Below the pieces are notes generated by a model that had not been told where the DNA came from, did no database searches, and worked only from the letters and a program-made list of their open reading frames with translations. The translations under genes were made by a program, and so were the position numbers. Shown piece by piece: positions 18,034 to 26,582 of a DNA stretch of 64,000 nucleotides. Origin of the DNA: Azospirillum lipoferum (GTDB lineage: Bacteria > Pseudomonadota > Alphaproteobacteria > Azospirillales > Azospirillaceae); contig NZ_JALJXJ010000017.1 in assembly GCF_024170005.1 (NCBI RefSeq), positions 62,001-126,000 on the forward strand. The letters run 5' to 3'. How positions within the stretch are numbered: the stretch's first letter is position 1; every line of letters begins with the position of its first letter.

Positions 18034-18509
18034 CTCCCAACGACTTCACAGCAACCGAATACATCGTCGGCACCGACCCCCTGGTGATCCGCCGCCGCGT
18101 AAAATGGGGGGAATGCGACCCGGCCGGCGTCGTCTACACCGTCACCTTCAGCGAATACGTCATCTCGGCCGCGGAGCTGTTCTACGGCAGCCTGTTCGGC
18201 ACCACCCCGCAGCGCGCCAAGGACGAGCAGGGGTTCGGCACGCCCACCCGCGCGCTCGACTTCGACTTCCGCCGGTCGCTGCGGCCGGACGAGGAGTTCG
18301 AGATGACCGTCACGGTCGCGGAAATCCGGAACCGGACCTACGTGCTGCGGATCTGCGCCCGCACACTCGATGGCGACGTCGCGTTCCTGGCGCATCTGAC
18401 CCCGGTCTGCGTCGCCCGCGGCGAACGCCGTTCCATCGACATCCCCCCGGCATTCCGGCAGGCGCTGGAACGCTACCACGGCGCCTGTGCGGAAGGAGGC
18501 CCGGCATGA
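18030..18509 (+). CDS. Hot-dog acyl-CoA thioesterase (4-hydroxybenzoyl-CoA thioesterase family)
   Basis: A 159-residue protein with the 4HBT motif VKWGECDPAGVVY, in which Asp30 is the expected catalytic acid, followed by the long central helix. It would release the free acid after the CoA ester has been hydroxylated. It overlaps both neighbours by four bases, so ligase, thioesterase and monooxygenase are translated together. Start: the ATG at 18030 lies inside the ligase stop codon region. Confidence 0.83.
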   Translation: MTPNDFTATEYIVGTDPLVIRRRVKWGECDPAGVVYTVTFSEYVISAAELFYGSLFGTTPQRAKDEQGFGTPTRALDFDFRRSLRPDEEFEMTVTVAEIRNRTYVLRICARTLDGDVAFLAHLTPVCVARGERRSIDIPPAFRQALERYHGACAEGGPA

Positions 18510-19660
18510 AGATCACCATCATCGGGGGCGGCCCGGCCGGCCTCTATTTCGCCCTGCTCGCCAAGAAGCACGACCCGGCGCACGACATCCGGATCTTCGA
18601 GCAGAACCCGCGAGGCGCCACCTACGGCTGGGGTGTCGTCTTTTCCGACGTCGGCCTTTCCTTTCTGAAGGAGGCGGACCCGGACTTCTTCGCCGAATTC
18701 ACCGCCGGACACGAATGCTGCGACTACATGGAGATCGTGCACCGCGACACCCGCGTGCAGATCCACGGCAATCACTTCTCCCGCACCGCCCGGCTCGCCA
18801 TGCTGGAAACGCTGGAGCACGCCTGCCGGCGGGTGGGTGTGGAGATCCGCCACGGCGAGCGCATCACGGACATCGACGCACTGGCGCGTGACGCCGACCT
18901 GCTGGTCGGGGCCGACGGCGCCAACAGCGCGGTGCGCCTGCACTATGCCGAACAGTTCCGCCCCAGCTTCGAACGGCGACGCAACAAGTTTGCCTGGTAC
19001 GGTACGCGCCAGCGCTTCCATCCCGTCTCGCTGATCTTCCGCGAAACCGCGGCAGGCGTCTTCGTCGCCCACAGCTACCAGTACAGCCCGGAATTCAGCA
19101 CCTTTCTGGTCGAGGTCGATCCGGAGACGTGGCTGCGCGCCGGCTTCGACCGGATGAGCGAGGAGGAGAGCAGCCGCGCCTGCACCGAGATATTCCGTGC
19201 CGACCTTGGCAGCAACCCGTTGCTGACCAACCGGTCGCACTGGTTCGAGGCGAACATCGTGCGCAACGAGCGCTGGCACCACGGAAACGTCGTGCTGCTG
19301 GGCGACGCGCTGCGCACCGTGCACTTCTCGCTGGGGTCCGGCACCCGTATGGCCATGCAGGACGCCATCGCGCTTCACCACGGGATCGTCGACCATCCCG
19401 GCGACCTGCCCGCCGCCTTCGCCGCCTTCGAAGCGCAGCGCCGCCGTTCCTCCTCCAGCTTCCAGGGGGCCGCCGCGCGCAGCCTGGACTGGTACGAGAC
19501 GGTTGCCGGCAAGCTCCACCTCGACCCCGTCGGCTTCGCCTACGACTACATGCGGCGCACCGGGCAGGTCAGCCACGAGGATTTGCGCCGCCGCGATCCG
19601 CACTTCACCGCCGCTTACGAGGCGCAGAACACCGACGAACCCCTGGGGAGGACGGCATGA
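18506..19660 (+). CDS. FAD-dependent aryl-CoA monooxygenase, salicylyl-CoA 5-hydroxylase-like
   Basis: A 384-residue group A flavoprotein. It has the dinucleotide fold IIGGGPAGLYFALL at the N terminus, the GWGVVFSD stretch near residue 47 that is typical of salicylyl-CoA 5-hydroxylase and the N-terminal half of 2-aminobenzoyl-CoA monooxygenase, DLLVGADGANS (about 130) and the second FAD motif LLGDALRTVHFS (about 265). It lacks the old-yellow-enzyme domain of the aminobenzoyl-CoA enzyme, so simple ring hydroxylation of an aryl-CoA is the better guess. Ligase, thioesterase and transporter genes beside it fit a gentisoyl-CoA route. Confidence 0.82.
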   Translation: MKITIIGGGPAGLYFALLAKKHDPAHDIRIFEQNPRGATYGWGVVFSDVGLSFLKEADPDFFAEFTAGHECCDYMEIVHRDTRVQIHGNHFSRTARLAMLETLEHACRRVGVEIRHGERITDIDALARDADLLVGADGANSAVRLHYAEQFRPSFERRRNKFAWYGTRQRFHPVSLIFRETAAGVFVAHSYQYSPEFSTFLVEVDPETWLRAGFDRMSEEESSRACTEIFRADLGSNPLLTNRSHWFEANIVRNERWHHGNVVLLGDALRTVHFSLGSGTRMAMQDAIALHHGIVDHPGDLPAAFAAFEAQRRRSSSSFQGAAARSLDWYETVAGKLHLDPVGFAYDYMRRTGQVSHEDLRRRDPHFTAAYEAQNTDEPLGRTA

Positions 19661-21027
19661 ACACGGTCAGCGTCTCCGACGTCATCGGGCGCAGCCGGCT
19701 GGGCGGCCTGCAATTGCGCGTCGTCGTGCTCTGCACCTTGTGCATGATCGTCGACGGTTTCGACGTCCAGGCCATGGGCTATGTGGCGCCGGCGATCATC
19801 GGCGACTGGGGCATCCAGAAGGCGGATCTCGGCACCGTATTCGGTGCCGCGTTGCTGGGCATGACCCTGGGTGCCCTGGTCATGGGCATGCTCGCCGACC
19901 GGTTCGGCCGCCGTCCGGTGCTGATCGCCGCCATGCTGTGCCTGGCGCTCACCAGCTTCGCGACCGCGCAGGCCACCAGCGTCGAGGAGTTGCGATGGAT
20001 GCGCTTCCTGACGGGCCTGTGCATGGGTGCGATCGTGCCGAACGCCGTGGCGTTGGCCGGGGAGTTCAGCCCGGCGCGGATGCGCATCACCTTGATGATG
20101 GTCGCCTCATCCGGCTTCATCCTCGGCGGCGCCGTGGGCGGGGTCGTTGCCGGCCTGCTCATCCCAGCCTATGGCTGGCATGCGGTGTTCCTCGCCGGTG
20201 CGGCGGCCCCGCTGCTGTTGGGCGTGGCGATGCTGGCCCTGCTGCCGGAATCCCTCCAATATCTGACGGTGAGGGGGCGGAACCTGGAGCAGGTGCGACG
20301 CTGGCTTGCCCGGATCGAGCCGGACCTGACCATGCGCGACGACACGATCCTGGCGGCGGCCGACCGTCCGGCACGCGGTGCGCCGATCCTGGAACTGTTC
20401 CGCGGCACGATGGCGGTGGCAACGCCGCTGCTGTGGCTGCTGAACTTCATGAACCTGCTCGCCGCCTATTTCCTCGCCAATTGGCTGCCGGTGATCATGA
20501 CGGAGGCCGGCCATCCCGCCTCGGCAGCGGTGCTGGTGGGAACGATCTTCTGGGTCGGCGGGCTGGTCGGCAACCTGCTGCTCGGCTGGCTGGTCGACCG
20601 GCACGGCTTCGGCCCGACGCTGGCGATCAATCTGCTGGCCGGCGCACTCGGCGTGGCGCTGATCGGACAGGTCTCCGGCTCGCTGGGGATCGCGGGCGTG
20701 GTGATCGCGGTGGCCGGCTTCTGCATCCTGGGGGGACAATCCGCGTTGAACGCGCTCGCCGCCGCCTTCTACCCGACGCCGGTTCGCTCGACCGGTGCGG
20801 GCTGGGCGCTTGGCATCGGCCGGCTGGGATCGATCTTCGGGCCGGTCATCGGCGGAGAACTGATGCGGCTGAACTGGTCCACCGCTGACCTTCTGGTGGT
20901 GGCCGCCATTCCGTGCCTGATCGCGCTGGCCGGCAACCTGCTGCTCTGGGCGCTTGGCCGGCTGCCGCGCACGGCCGGCAGCACGGCCGGCGCGCTTCCC
21001 CCGCAACCCGCCCGATCCCGCACCTGA
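19657..21027 (+). CDS. Aromatic acid:proton symporter, MFS AAHS family
   Basis: A 456-residue inner-membrane protein with twelve hydrophobic segments. It shows the AAHS marks: DGFDVQAMGYVAPAI in helix 1, GMLADRFGRRPVL between helices 2 and 3, and a matching GWLVDRHGFG between helices 8 and 9. Members import benzoate-type acids with protons. The start overlaps the monooxygenase stop (ATGA). It probably imports the aromatic substrate of this operon. Confidence 0.88.
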   Translation: MNTVSVSDVIGRSRLGGLQLRVVVLCTLCMIVDGFDVQAMGYVAPAIIGDWGIQKADLGTVFGAALLGMTLGALVMGMLADRFGRRPVLIAAMLCLALTSFATAQATSVEELRWMRFLTGLCMGAIVPNAVALAGEFSPARMRITLMMVASSGFILGGAVGGVVAGLLIPAYGWHAVFLAGAAAPLLLGVAMLALLPESLQYLTVRGRNLEQVRRWLARIEPDLTMRDDTILAAADRPARGAPILELFRGTMAVATPLLWLLNFMNLLAAYFLANWLPVIMTEAGHPASAAVLVGTIFWVGGLVGNLLLGWLVDRHGFGPTLAINLLAGALGVALIGQVSGSLGIAGVVIAVAGFCILGGQSALNALAAAFYPTPVRSTGAGWALGIGRLGSIFGPVIGGELMRLNWSTADLLVVAAIPCLIALAGNLLLWALGRLPRTAGSTAGALPPQPARSRT

Positions 21028-21038
21028 GGAGCCGCGTC

Positions 21039-21794
21039 ATGACCCGGACCTATCGCATCGGGCAGATCGTGCCCAGTTCCAACACGACCATGGAAACCGA
21101 GATCCCGGCCATGCTGCGCGCCCGCGAGGCGGTGCTGCCGGAGCGCTTCACCTTCCATTCCAGCCGGATGCGCATGCACCGCGTGGTGAAGGAGGAGTTG
21201 GAGGCGATGAATCGTGAAGGCCTGCGCTGTGCCGCCGAACTGGCCGACGCCCGCGTCGATGTGATGAGCACGGCCTGCCTCGTCGCCATCATGGCGATGG
21301 GCTTCGGCCACCACCGCACCGTGGAGCAGGAACTGGCCGAAGTCGCCCGCGCGAACCACTGCGCGGCGCCGGTGATGACCTCGGCCGGCGCGCTGGTCGA
21401 GGGGCTGAAGGCGCTCGGCGCGCACCGCATCGCCCTGATGGCACCCTACACCCGTCCCCTGACCGAGCTGGTGGTGGCTTACATCGAGCATGAAGGGATC
21501 GAGGTGATCGACTGGCGCTGTTTCGAGATCGCCGACAACCTGGAGGTTGGTCGCCGAGACCCCATGCGGCTGGTCGAGGACGTGCGTTCGCTGAAGACAG
21601 CTGGAGCGGACGTCGTCGTTGCCTCGGCCTGCGTGCAGATGCCGTCCCTTCCGGCGATCCGCCCCATCGAGGAGATGCTGGGCATCCCGACAGTCTCCAC
21701 GGCGGTCTGCACCGTGTACGGCATGCTCACCCGTCTGGGCCTAATGACCGCAGTCCCGGGCGCGGGGGCGTTGCTGGAGGAAGGCGTGAGGTGA
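21039..21794 (+). CDS. Maleate cis-trans isomerase (Asp/Glu racemase superfamily)
   Basis: A 251-residue enzyme that fits maleate isomerase in length and motifs: IVPSSNTTMETEIP at residues 10-23 and two cysteines at the expected places, Cys80 in STACLVAIM and Cys198 in ASACVQMP. The family turns maleate into fumarate, using the first Cys as nucleophile. It implies that the pathway yields maleate, as in gentisate degradation by direct hydrolysis of maleylpyruvate. An arylmalonate decarboxylase or hydantoin racemase is less likely because of the SSNTTMETE motif. GAGGAG lies ahead of the start. Confidence 0.82.
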   Translation: MTRTYRIGQIVPSSNTTMETEIPAMLRAREAVLPERFTFHSSRMRMHRVVKEELEAMNREGLRCAAELADARVDVMSTACLVAIMAMGFGHHRTVEQELAEVARANHCAAPVMTSAGALVEGLKALGAHRIALMAPYTRPLTELVVAYIEHEGIEVIDWRCFEIADNLEVGRRDPMRLVEDVRSLKTAGADVVVASACVQMPSLPAIRPIEEMLGIPTVSTAVCTVYGMLTRLGLMTAVPGAGALLEEGVR

Positions 21795-21935
21795 GGTGAT
21801 TTGGGCGTCGATCCGCGGACTTCATCAAGGCCGGCGATCAGAGGTCGCGACGACAGGCCGGACACATGGATGCACCCGACCAACCGTCAACACGAATTCT
21901 CCTCTTGCGCCAAGAGGGCCGTCCACCACATCACC

Positions 21936-23606
21936 TCAGTCGGTGACCGCGCCGCGGCTTGCGGGCTGGGTCAACCGGGCGTATTTGCCCAGCACACCGC
22001 GGCTGTAGCGCGCGGGCCGAGGCCGCCAGCGTTCGCGCCGGACAGCCAGTTCCTCCCCCACCACCTCCAGTTCGATCAGTTGCCGATGCGCGTCGATGGT
22101 GATGCGGTCGCCTTCCTCCACCAGGGCGATGGGACCGCCATCGAAGGCCTCCGGCGTGACATGACCGACCACCATGCCCCAGGTCCCGCCGGAAAACCGG
22201 CCGTCGGTGATCAGCCCGACGCTCTCTCCCAGTCCCCGGCCGATGATGGCCGAGGTCGGGGCAAGCATTTCCGGCATGCCGGGTCCGCCCTTGGGCCCGA
22301 GATAGCGCAGAACCAGCACGTCACCCGGCCGGATCCGGTCGCCCAGGATGGCATCCATTGCCGACTGCTCGTCGTCGAACACGCGGGCCGGACCGCTGAT
22401 CACCGGATTCTTCAGGCCGGTGATCTTCGCCACCGCCCCCTCCGGCGCAAGGTTCCCCTTCAGGATCGCCAGATGGCCCTCGGCATAGAGCGGGCGGTCG
22501 ATCGGCCGGATCACGTCCTGGTCTGCGACAGCGTCGGGGACATCCGCCAGTTCCTCCGCCAAACTGCGACCGGTGATCGTCAGGCAGTCGCCATGGAGCA
22601 GCCCTGCGTTCAACAGAACCTTCAGCACCTGCGGTACGCCGCCCGCCCTGTGCAAGTCGACCGCCATATATTTGCCCGACGGCTTCAGGTCGCAGATGAC
22701 CGGCACCTTGCGTCGCACCCGCTCGAAATCGTCGAGCGTCCATTCCACCTCCGCCGCATGGGCGATGGCGAGGTAATGGAGCACCGCATTGGTCGACCCA
22801 CCCATCGCCATCACCAGCGTCACGGCGTTCTCGATCGAGCGGCGGGTGATGATGTCGCGCGGGCGGATGTTGCGGCGAACCGCCTCCACCAGCACCCGGG
22901 CGGATTCGGCGGCGCTGTCGGCCTTCTCACCGTCCGGATTGGCCATGCTGGCGGATCCCAGCAGCGAAAGGCCCAGCGCCTCGAAGGATGAACTCATGGT
23001 GTTGGCGGTGTACATGCCGCCGCAAGCCCCGGTGCTGGGGCAGGCGTTCCGCTCGATCCCTTCGAAATCCTCCTCGCTCATCCGCCCGGCCAGAAAGGTG
23101 CCGACCGCTTCGAAGGAGGAAACGATGGACAGGTCCTGCCCCTTCCAATGTCCCGGCTTGATCGTCCCGCCATAGACGTAGATCGCCGGCACGTTGGTGC
23201 GGGCGATGGCGATCATGCCGCCGGGCATGTTCTTGTCGCAGCCGCCGATCACCAGCACGCCGTCCATCCACTGCCCCTGGACACAGGTCTCGATGGAGTC
23301 GGCGATCACCTCGCGCGACACCAGCGAGTATTTCATCCCCTCCGTGCCCATCGCCATGCCGTCGGAGATCGTCGGCGTGCCGAACAGCTGCGGGTTGGCG
23401 CCTGCCGCCTTCAGCGCCGCCGCCGCCGCATCCGCCAGCGGTTGCAGGCCGGCATTGCAGGGGGTGATGGTGGAATGGCCGTTGGCAATGCCGATCATCG
23501 GCTTGTCGAAATCGGCCTTTTCATAGCCGAGCGCATAGTACATCGCCCGGTTCGGCGACCGCTCCACCCCCTGCGTGATGTGCCTGGACCGTTCATTGTA
23601 AGCCAT
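21936..23606 (-). CDS. ilvD: Dihydroxy-acid dehydratase (IlvD)
   Basis: A 556-residue dehydratase that makes 2-keto acids in valine, leucine and isoleucine synthesis. The three iron-sulphur-binding cysteines are at the usual places: Cys50 (TITPCNAG), Cys123 (GGCDKNMPG) and Cys195 (STGACGGMYT), which indicates a [2Fe-2S] enzyme. The C-terminal TDGRFSGGTWG motif is present. It stands alone, convergent with the aromatic operon and divergent from a LysR gene. A role in sugar-acid dehydration instead is possible but the sequence is close to true IlvD. Confidence 0.92.
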   Translation of the reverse strand: MAYNERSRHITQGVERSPNRAMYYALGYEKADFDKPMIGIANGHSTITPCNAGLQPLADAAAAALKAAGANPQLFGTPTISDGMAMGTEGMKYSLVSREVIADSIETCVQGQWMDGVLVIGGCDKNMPGGMIAIARTNVPAIYVYGGTIKPGHWKGQDLSIVSSFEAVGTFLAGRMSEEDFEGIERNACPSTGACGGMYTANTMSSSFEALGLSLLGSASMANPDGEKADSAAESARVLVEAVRRNIRPRDIITRRSIENAVTLVMAMGGSTNAVLHYLAIAHAAEVEWTLDDFERVRRKVPVICDLKPSGKYMAVDLHRAGGVPQVLKVLLNAGLLHGDCLTITGRSLAEELADVPDAVADQDVIRPIDRPLYAEGHLAILKGNLAPEGAVAKITGLKNPVISGPARVFDDEQSAMDAILGDRIRPGDVLVLRYLGPKGGPGMPEMLAPTSAIIGRGLGESVGLITDGRFSGGTWGMVVGHVTPEAFDGGPIALVEEGDRITIDAHRQLIELEVVGEELAVRRERWRPRPARYSRGVLGKYARLTQPASRGAVTD

Positions 23607-23722
23607 GGGAAGCCTCCTCCAGCGCCGTCATTGCTGCGCCAGGCAAGAGTATCGTCCGCTGTTCAGTCGTAGAAATTCATAATACCGTGCCCGGTAAGTC
23701 GTATAACATATCAGACCCCACC

Positions 23723-24637
23723 ATGGTCACCGACATCCGTCAGCTTCGCCATTTCCTCGCCGTTGCGGAGGATTTGCATTTCGGACGCGCGGCGGAACGG
23801 CTCGGCATCACCCAGCCGCCGCTGAGCCAGAGTATCCAGGCACTGGAAGCAGAGCTGGGGGTCGCCCTGTTCACCCGCAACCGGCGCATGGTCGCACTGA
23901 CCCCGGTCGGCGCCGCGTGGCTGCCGCATGTCCGCCAAGTGGTGTCGGACGCAGCCGCCCTGCCGGTGCTGGCCCGCCGCATCGCTCGCGGGGAGGTCGG
24001 CACCGTGCGGCTGGGGTTCGTCAGCACGGCGATTTACAGCCTGCTTCCCGATCTGGTCGCCAAACACAAGGCGGGGCAGCCCGACGTCGAGCTTCATCTG
24101 TTCGAGCAGACCAGCGACATCCAGATCGAAGGGCTGCTGGAGGGAACAGTGGATGTCGGCCTCATCATCCCGCCGGCCCGGGCGTTGCACCCCGCTCTGC
24201 GCTACCGCCCCCTGCTGCGCGAGCCGCTGGTCGCAGCCGTCCCGACCGGCTGGATCGACAGCGGCCAACTGGCGACCGCGGCTGGAGGTGTTTCTGCCAC
24301 GGCACTTGCCGAAAAGCCGCTGCTCCTCTTCCCCCGGCGCAGCGCCCCCGCCTTCCATGATCTGGTGACAGGCTATCTGGCGACCGCGCAAGCCGGCGTT
24401 CCGCTCGGACAGGAAGCGGTTCAGATGCAGACGATCATCAGCCTGGTGTCGGCCGGGCTCGGCTTCGCCCTGGTTCCGCAATCGCTGCGCAACCTCGCCC
24501 GCGCCGGGGTTTCGTTCCTGCCGCTGTCGCCCCAGCCTCCGTCAGTCGAACTCGGAATCGCGTGGCATACCGGTACCGTCACACCTGCGGCGGATGGCTT
24601 CATCGCCACCGCACTTGGCGAGGCAGGCACCCGTTGA
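23723..24637 (+). CDS. LysR-family transcriptional regulator
   Basis: A 304-residue activator/repressor. Residues 5-63 are the LysR winged helix (QLRHFLAVAEDLHFGRAAER, TQPPLSQSIQALE), and the rest is a periplasmic-binding-like effector domain. A GTG at 23687 is in frame, but the ATG at 23723 sits right where LysR homologues begin. It is divergent from ilvD across about 115 bases, so it may control ilvD or itself; the ligand is not evident. Confidence 0.85.
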   Translation: MVTDIRQLRHFLAVAEDLHFGRAAERLGITQPPLSQSIQALEAELGVALFTRNRRMVALTPVGAAWLPHVRQVVSDAAALPVLARRIARGEVGTVRLGFVSTAIYSLLPDLVAKHKAGQPDVELHLFEQTSDIQIEGLLEGTVDVGLIIPPARALHPALRYRPLLREPLVAAVPTGWIDSGQLATAAGGVSATALAEKPLLLFPRRSAPAFHDLVTGYLATAQAGVPLGQEAVQMQTIISLVSAGLGFALVPQSLRNLARAGVSFLPLSPQPPSVELGIAWHTGTVTPAADGFIATALGEAGTR

Positions 24638-24692
24638 GCGCGGGTTGCCGCGCGCGCCGCAAAGCCGGCGAAGGCCTTCAGGGAGCGTCTTG

Positions 24693-25097
24693 TCAGACAG
24701 CCGCCGACCCGGTGCGCACCGAAAGCAGAGTCCCGGCGATCTCCATGGCCTCCTCGCGAGACGAGGCGATCCGCATGGGAAAGCCCCAGAATTTGACGAA
24801 GGCGACACCGAAAGCCTTGAACGCCAGACGCTTGGCAGCGCTCGGCTCGATCACAATCATCGCCAGCACGAGGTGGCGCAATTCGGCCTTGTGTTTCTTC
24901 ATCCACAGCGCATTGCGCTTCTTTTCTTCCTGGCTGTGCTCATGGTCCTCGTCCGGCGTGGAATCAGTCAGCAGGACGAACGGCTCCCCGCGACTCAGGT
25001 TCGCTTCGAACGCTTGGAAATCCTTGTCGTGGTCATGCTCCGGACCTTGTTCGAAAGTCACCCAGACCAATGGAAAGTTCGTGCTGTCAAACGACAT
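24693..25097 (-). CDS. Conserved protein of unknown function, 134 residues
   Basis: The start at 25097 is set by GGAGACAAGAC upstream. The product is soluble, with no signal or membrane segment. It opens with a beta-rich FPLVWVTFEQG, has an acidic His-rich stretch (GPEHDHDKD and PDEDHEHSQEEKK) and then a helical part (LWMKKHKAELRHLVLAMIVIE). I do not recognise the family. It lies next to a small membrane protein and an AraC/TonB-receptor pair, and may belong with them. Confidence 0.6.
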   Translation of the reverse strand: MSFDSTNFPLVWVTFEQGPEHDHDKDFQAFEANLSRGEPFVLLTDSTPDEDHEHSQEEKKRNALWMKKHKAELRHLVLAMIVIEPSAAKRLAFKAFGVAFVKFWGFPMRIASSREEAMEIAGTLLSVRTGSAAV

Positions 25098-25126
25098 GTC
25101 TTGTCTCCTGATCAGGATGGATGCTG

Positions 25127-25525
25127 TCACGTGGAGCGGATGTGCCGCCACGACATGATCAGCGCGACCGCGCCCGGAAGGGTGACGGCCAGCAGTTCCA
25201 GGGCAACGAGATGGCCGCCGTCGCGCAAACCATCGAATACGCCGCCGAGCGTGTTCATTGCGAAAAGGAGTCCGCCGCAAGCGAGCATGGCCCAGTCGGC
25301 AGCGCGCCGTCCGGCAAGAGCCAGCAACGCCGGGACGACCCAGGCGCCGTAAAAGATCGACGCGCCCCACAGCATAGTGGAATCGAACGTTATGGCCGGC
25401 ATCGTTCCGCCGCTTCTAAAGTATTCGTTCATGTAGGAGAAGCACTGAAACGTGATGAAGATCGCGGCCCCCGCCGCAGGGGCCAGCCACGCGAGCGCGA
25501 GTCTGACAGATTTCGTTTCGACCAT
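25127..25525 (-). CDS. Small integral membrane protein of unknown function
   Basis: A 132-residue protein with four hydrophobic segments (about residues 11-31, 50-68, 75-92 and 104-122). The start at 25525 has AGGAGTGAG upstream; longer in-frame starts lack one. It ends 29 bp before the unknown soluble gene in the same direction, so the two form a probable operon divergent from the AraC gene. No transport or enzyme motif is visible. Confidence 0.55.
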   Translation of the reverse strand: MVETKSVRLALAWLAPAAGAAIFITFQCFSYMNEYFRSGGTMPAITFDSTMLWGASIFYGAWVVPALLALAGRRAADWAMLACGGLLFAMNTLGGVFDGLRDGGHLVALELLAVTLPGAVALIMSWRHIRST

Positions 25526-25709
25526 GGACTCACTCCTGTTTGGATTTTCGCGATAGGGGAGTTGCGCGCCGCCGTCCTTTGAGGAAGAGCGCGCCGCACA
25601 TCCTTTCACTCTGGAAGCAATAGCTCACTTGACCCATGGCGTCATTGCGCAATCCGACCAATGTATGTTTTTATCCGGCCAAGTTGGAATAACGCCGGGC
25701 GGTGCCCTG

Positions 25710-26531
25710 ATGTATTTGGATGTCCGTAGCGATTGGCTCTCTTATGTTGATGAGGTTCCTCGCGCTCTCGTCGCCACCAACACCGTCGCCAATCTCAAGG
25801 CCCTGGAGCAGTCGCCGCGGCACGCACATCAGAAAGCGCAACTGGTTTTCACGCTCCGTGGGATCATCAACTGCGAGGTTGAGGACGCTGTCTGGGTCGT
25901 GCCGCCGCAATGCGCCGTGTGGATTCCCGGCGGACTGCCCCATACGGTTTTCGGCTCAGGCGTGGTGGAGTGCATTTCCCTCTTCATCGAGCCTCCCGAG
26001 GCGCCGAGCCTGCCGGACAAATGCTGCACGATCACGGTGTCGGGCCTGCTCCGTCATCTGCTGATGCGGGCCAACGAGATGCCGGAGCGCTATGACGTCG
26101 ACGGTCCGGACGGCAGAATCGTGTCCGTTATCTTCGATGAGCTGGCTGTGGCTCCGATCGAAGACCTCCGCCTCCCGATCCCCAGCGATCCGCGCCTGAA
26201 GAAGCTCACCGACCTGTTGATCGCGGCGCCTGCGGATCGTGCGTCCGTCGCGGAGTGGGCGTCCCGGGTCGCGCTCAGCGAACGCAGCCTCAGCCGCATG
26301 CTGGCGGAAGAGGTCGGCATGAGTTTCGGTCGCTGGCGCCGGCAGTTGCATGTCGTCCTCGCCTTGCGGCATCTGAGCACCGGCCAGACCGTGCAAGCCG
26401 TCGCGATGGATCTCGGCTATGAAAGCGCCAGCGGTTTCGTGACCATGTTCCGAAAGATGGTCGGCAAACCCCCGGCCCGTTATCTCTCGGAGCGACCGGG
26501 GCCTGCGCCTCGCGATCATGACGGGGGATGA
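25710..26531 (+). CDS. AraC-family regulator with cupin-type sensor domain
   Basis: About 273 residues. The N-terminal half is a cupin: a metal-site-like HAHQKAQLVFTLRG and IPGGLPHTVFG. The C-terminal 100 residues hold two helix-turn-helices (SVAEWASRVALSERSLSRML, then DLGYESASGFVTMFRKMVG with the usual P-x-R-Y end). The start is uncertain: ATG 25710 matches family length, ATG 25665 and a TTG further up are also open. It is convergent with a TonB-receptor gene 51 bp downstream and probably controls it or the two small genes upstream. Confidence 0.8.
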   Translation: MYLDVRSDWLSYVDEVPRALVATNTVANLKALEQSPRHAHQKAQLVFTLRGIINCEVEDAVWVVPPQCAVWIPGGLPHTVFGSGVVECISLFIEPPEAPSLPDKCCTITVSGLLRHLLMRANEMPERYDVDGPDGRIVSVIFDELAVAPIEDLRLPIPSDPRLKKLTDLLIAAPADRASVAEWASRVALSERSLSRMLAEEVGMSFGRWRRQLHVVLALRHLSTGQTVQAVAMDLGYESASGFVTMFRKMVGKPPARYLSERPGPAPRDHDGG

Positions 26532-26582
26532 GAAGGAGTGCTCCGGCAAGGCTGGCCGTACCGATACGCGACCTGCTCACGA

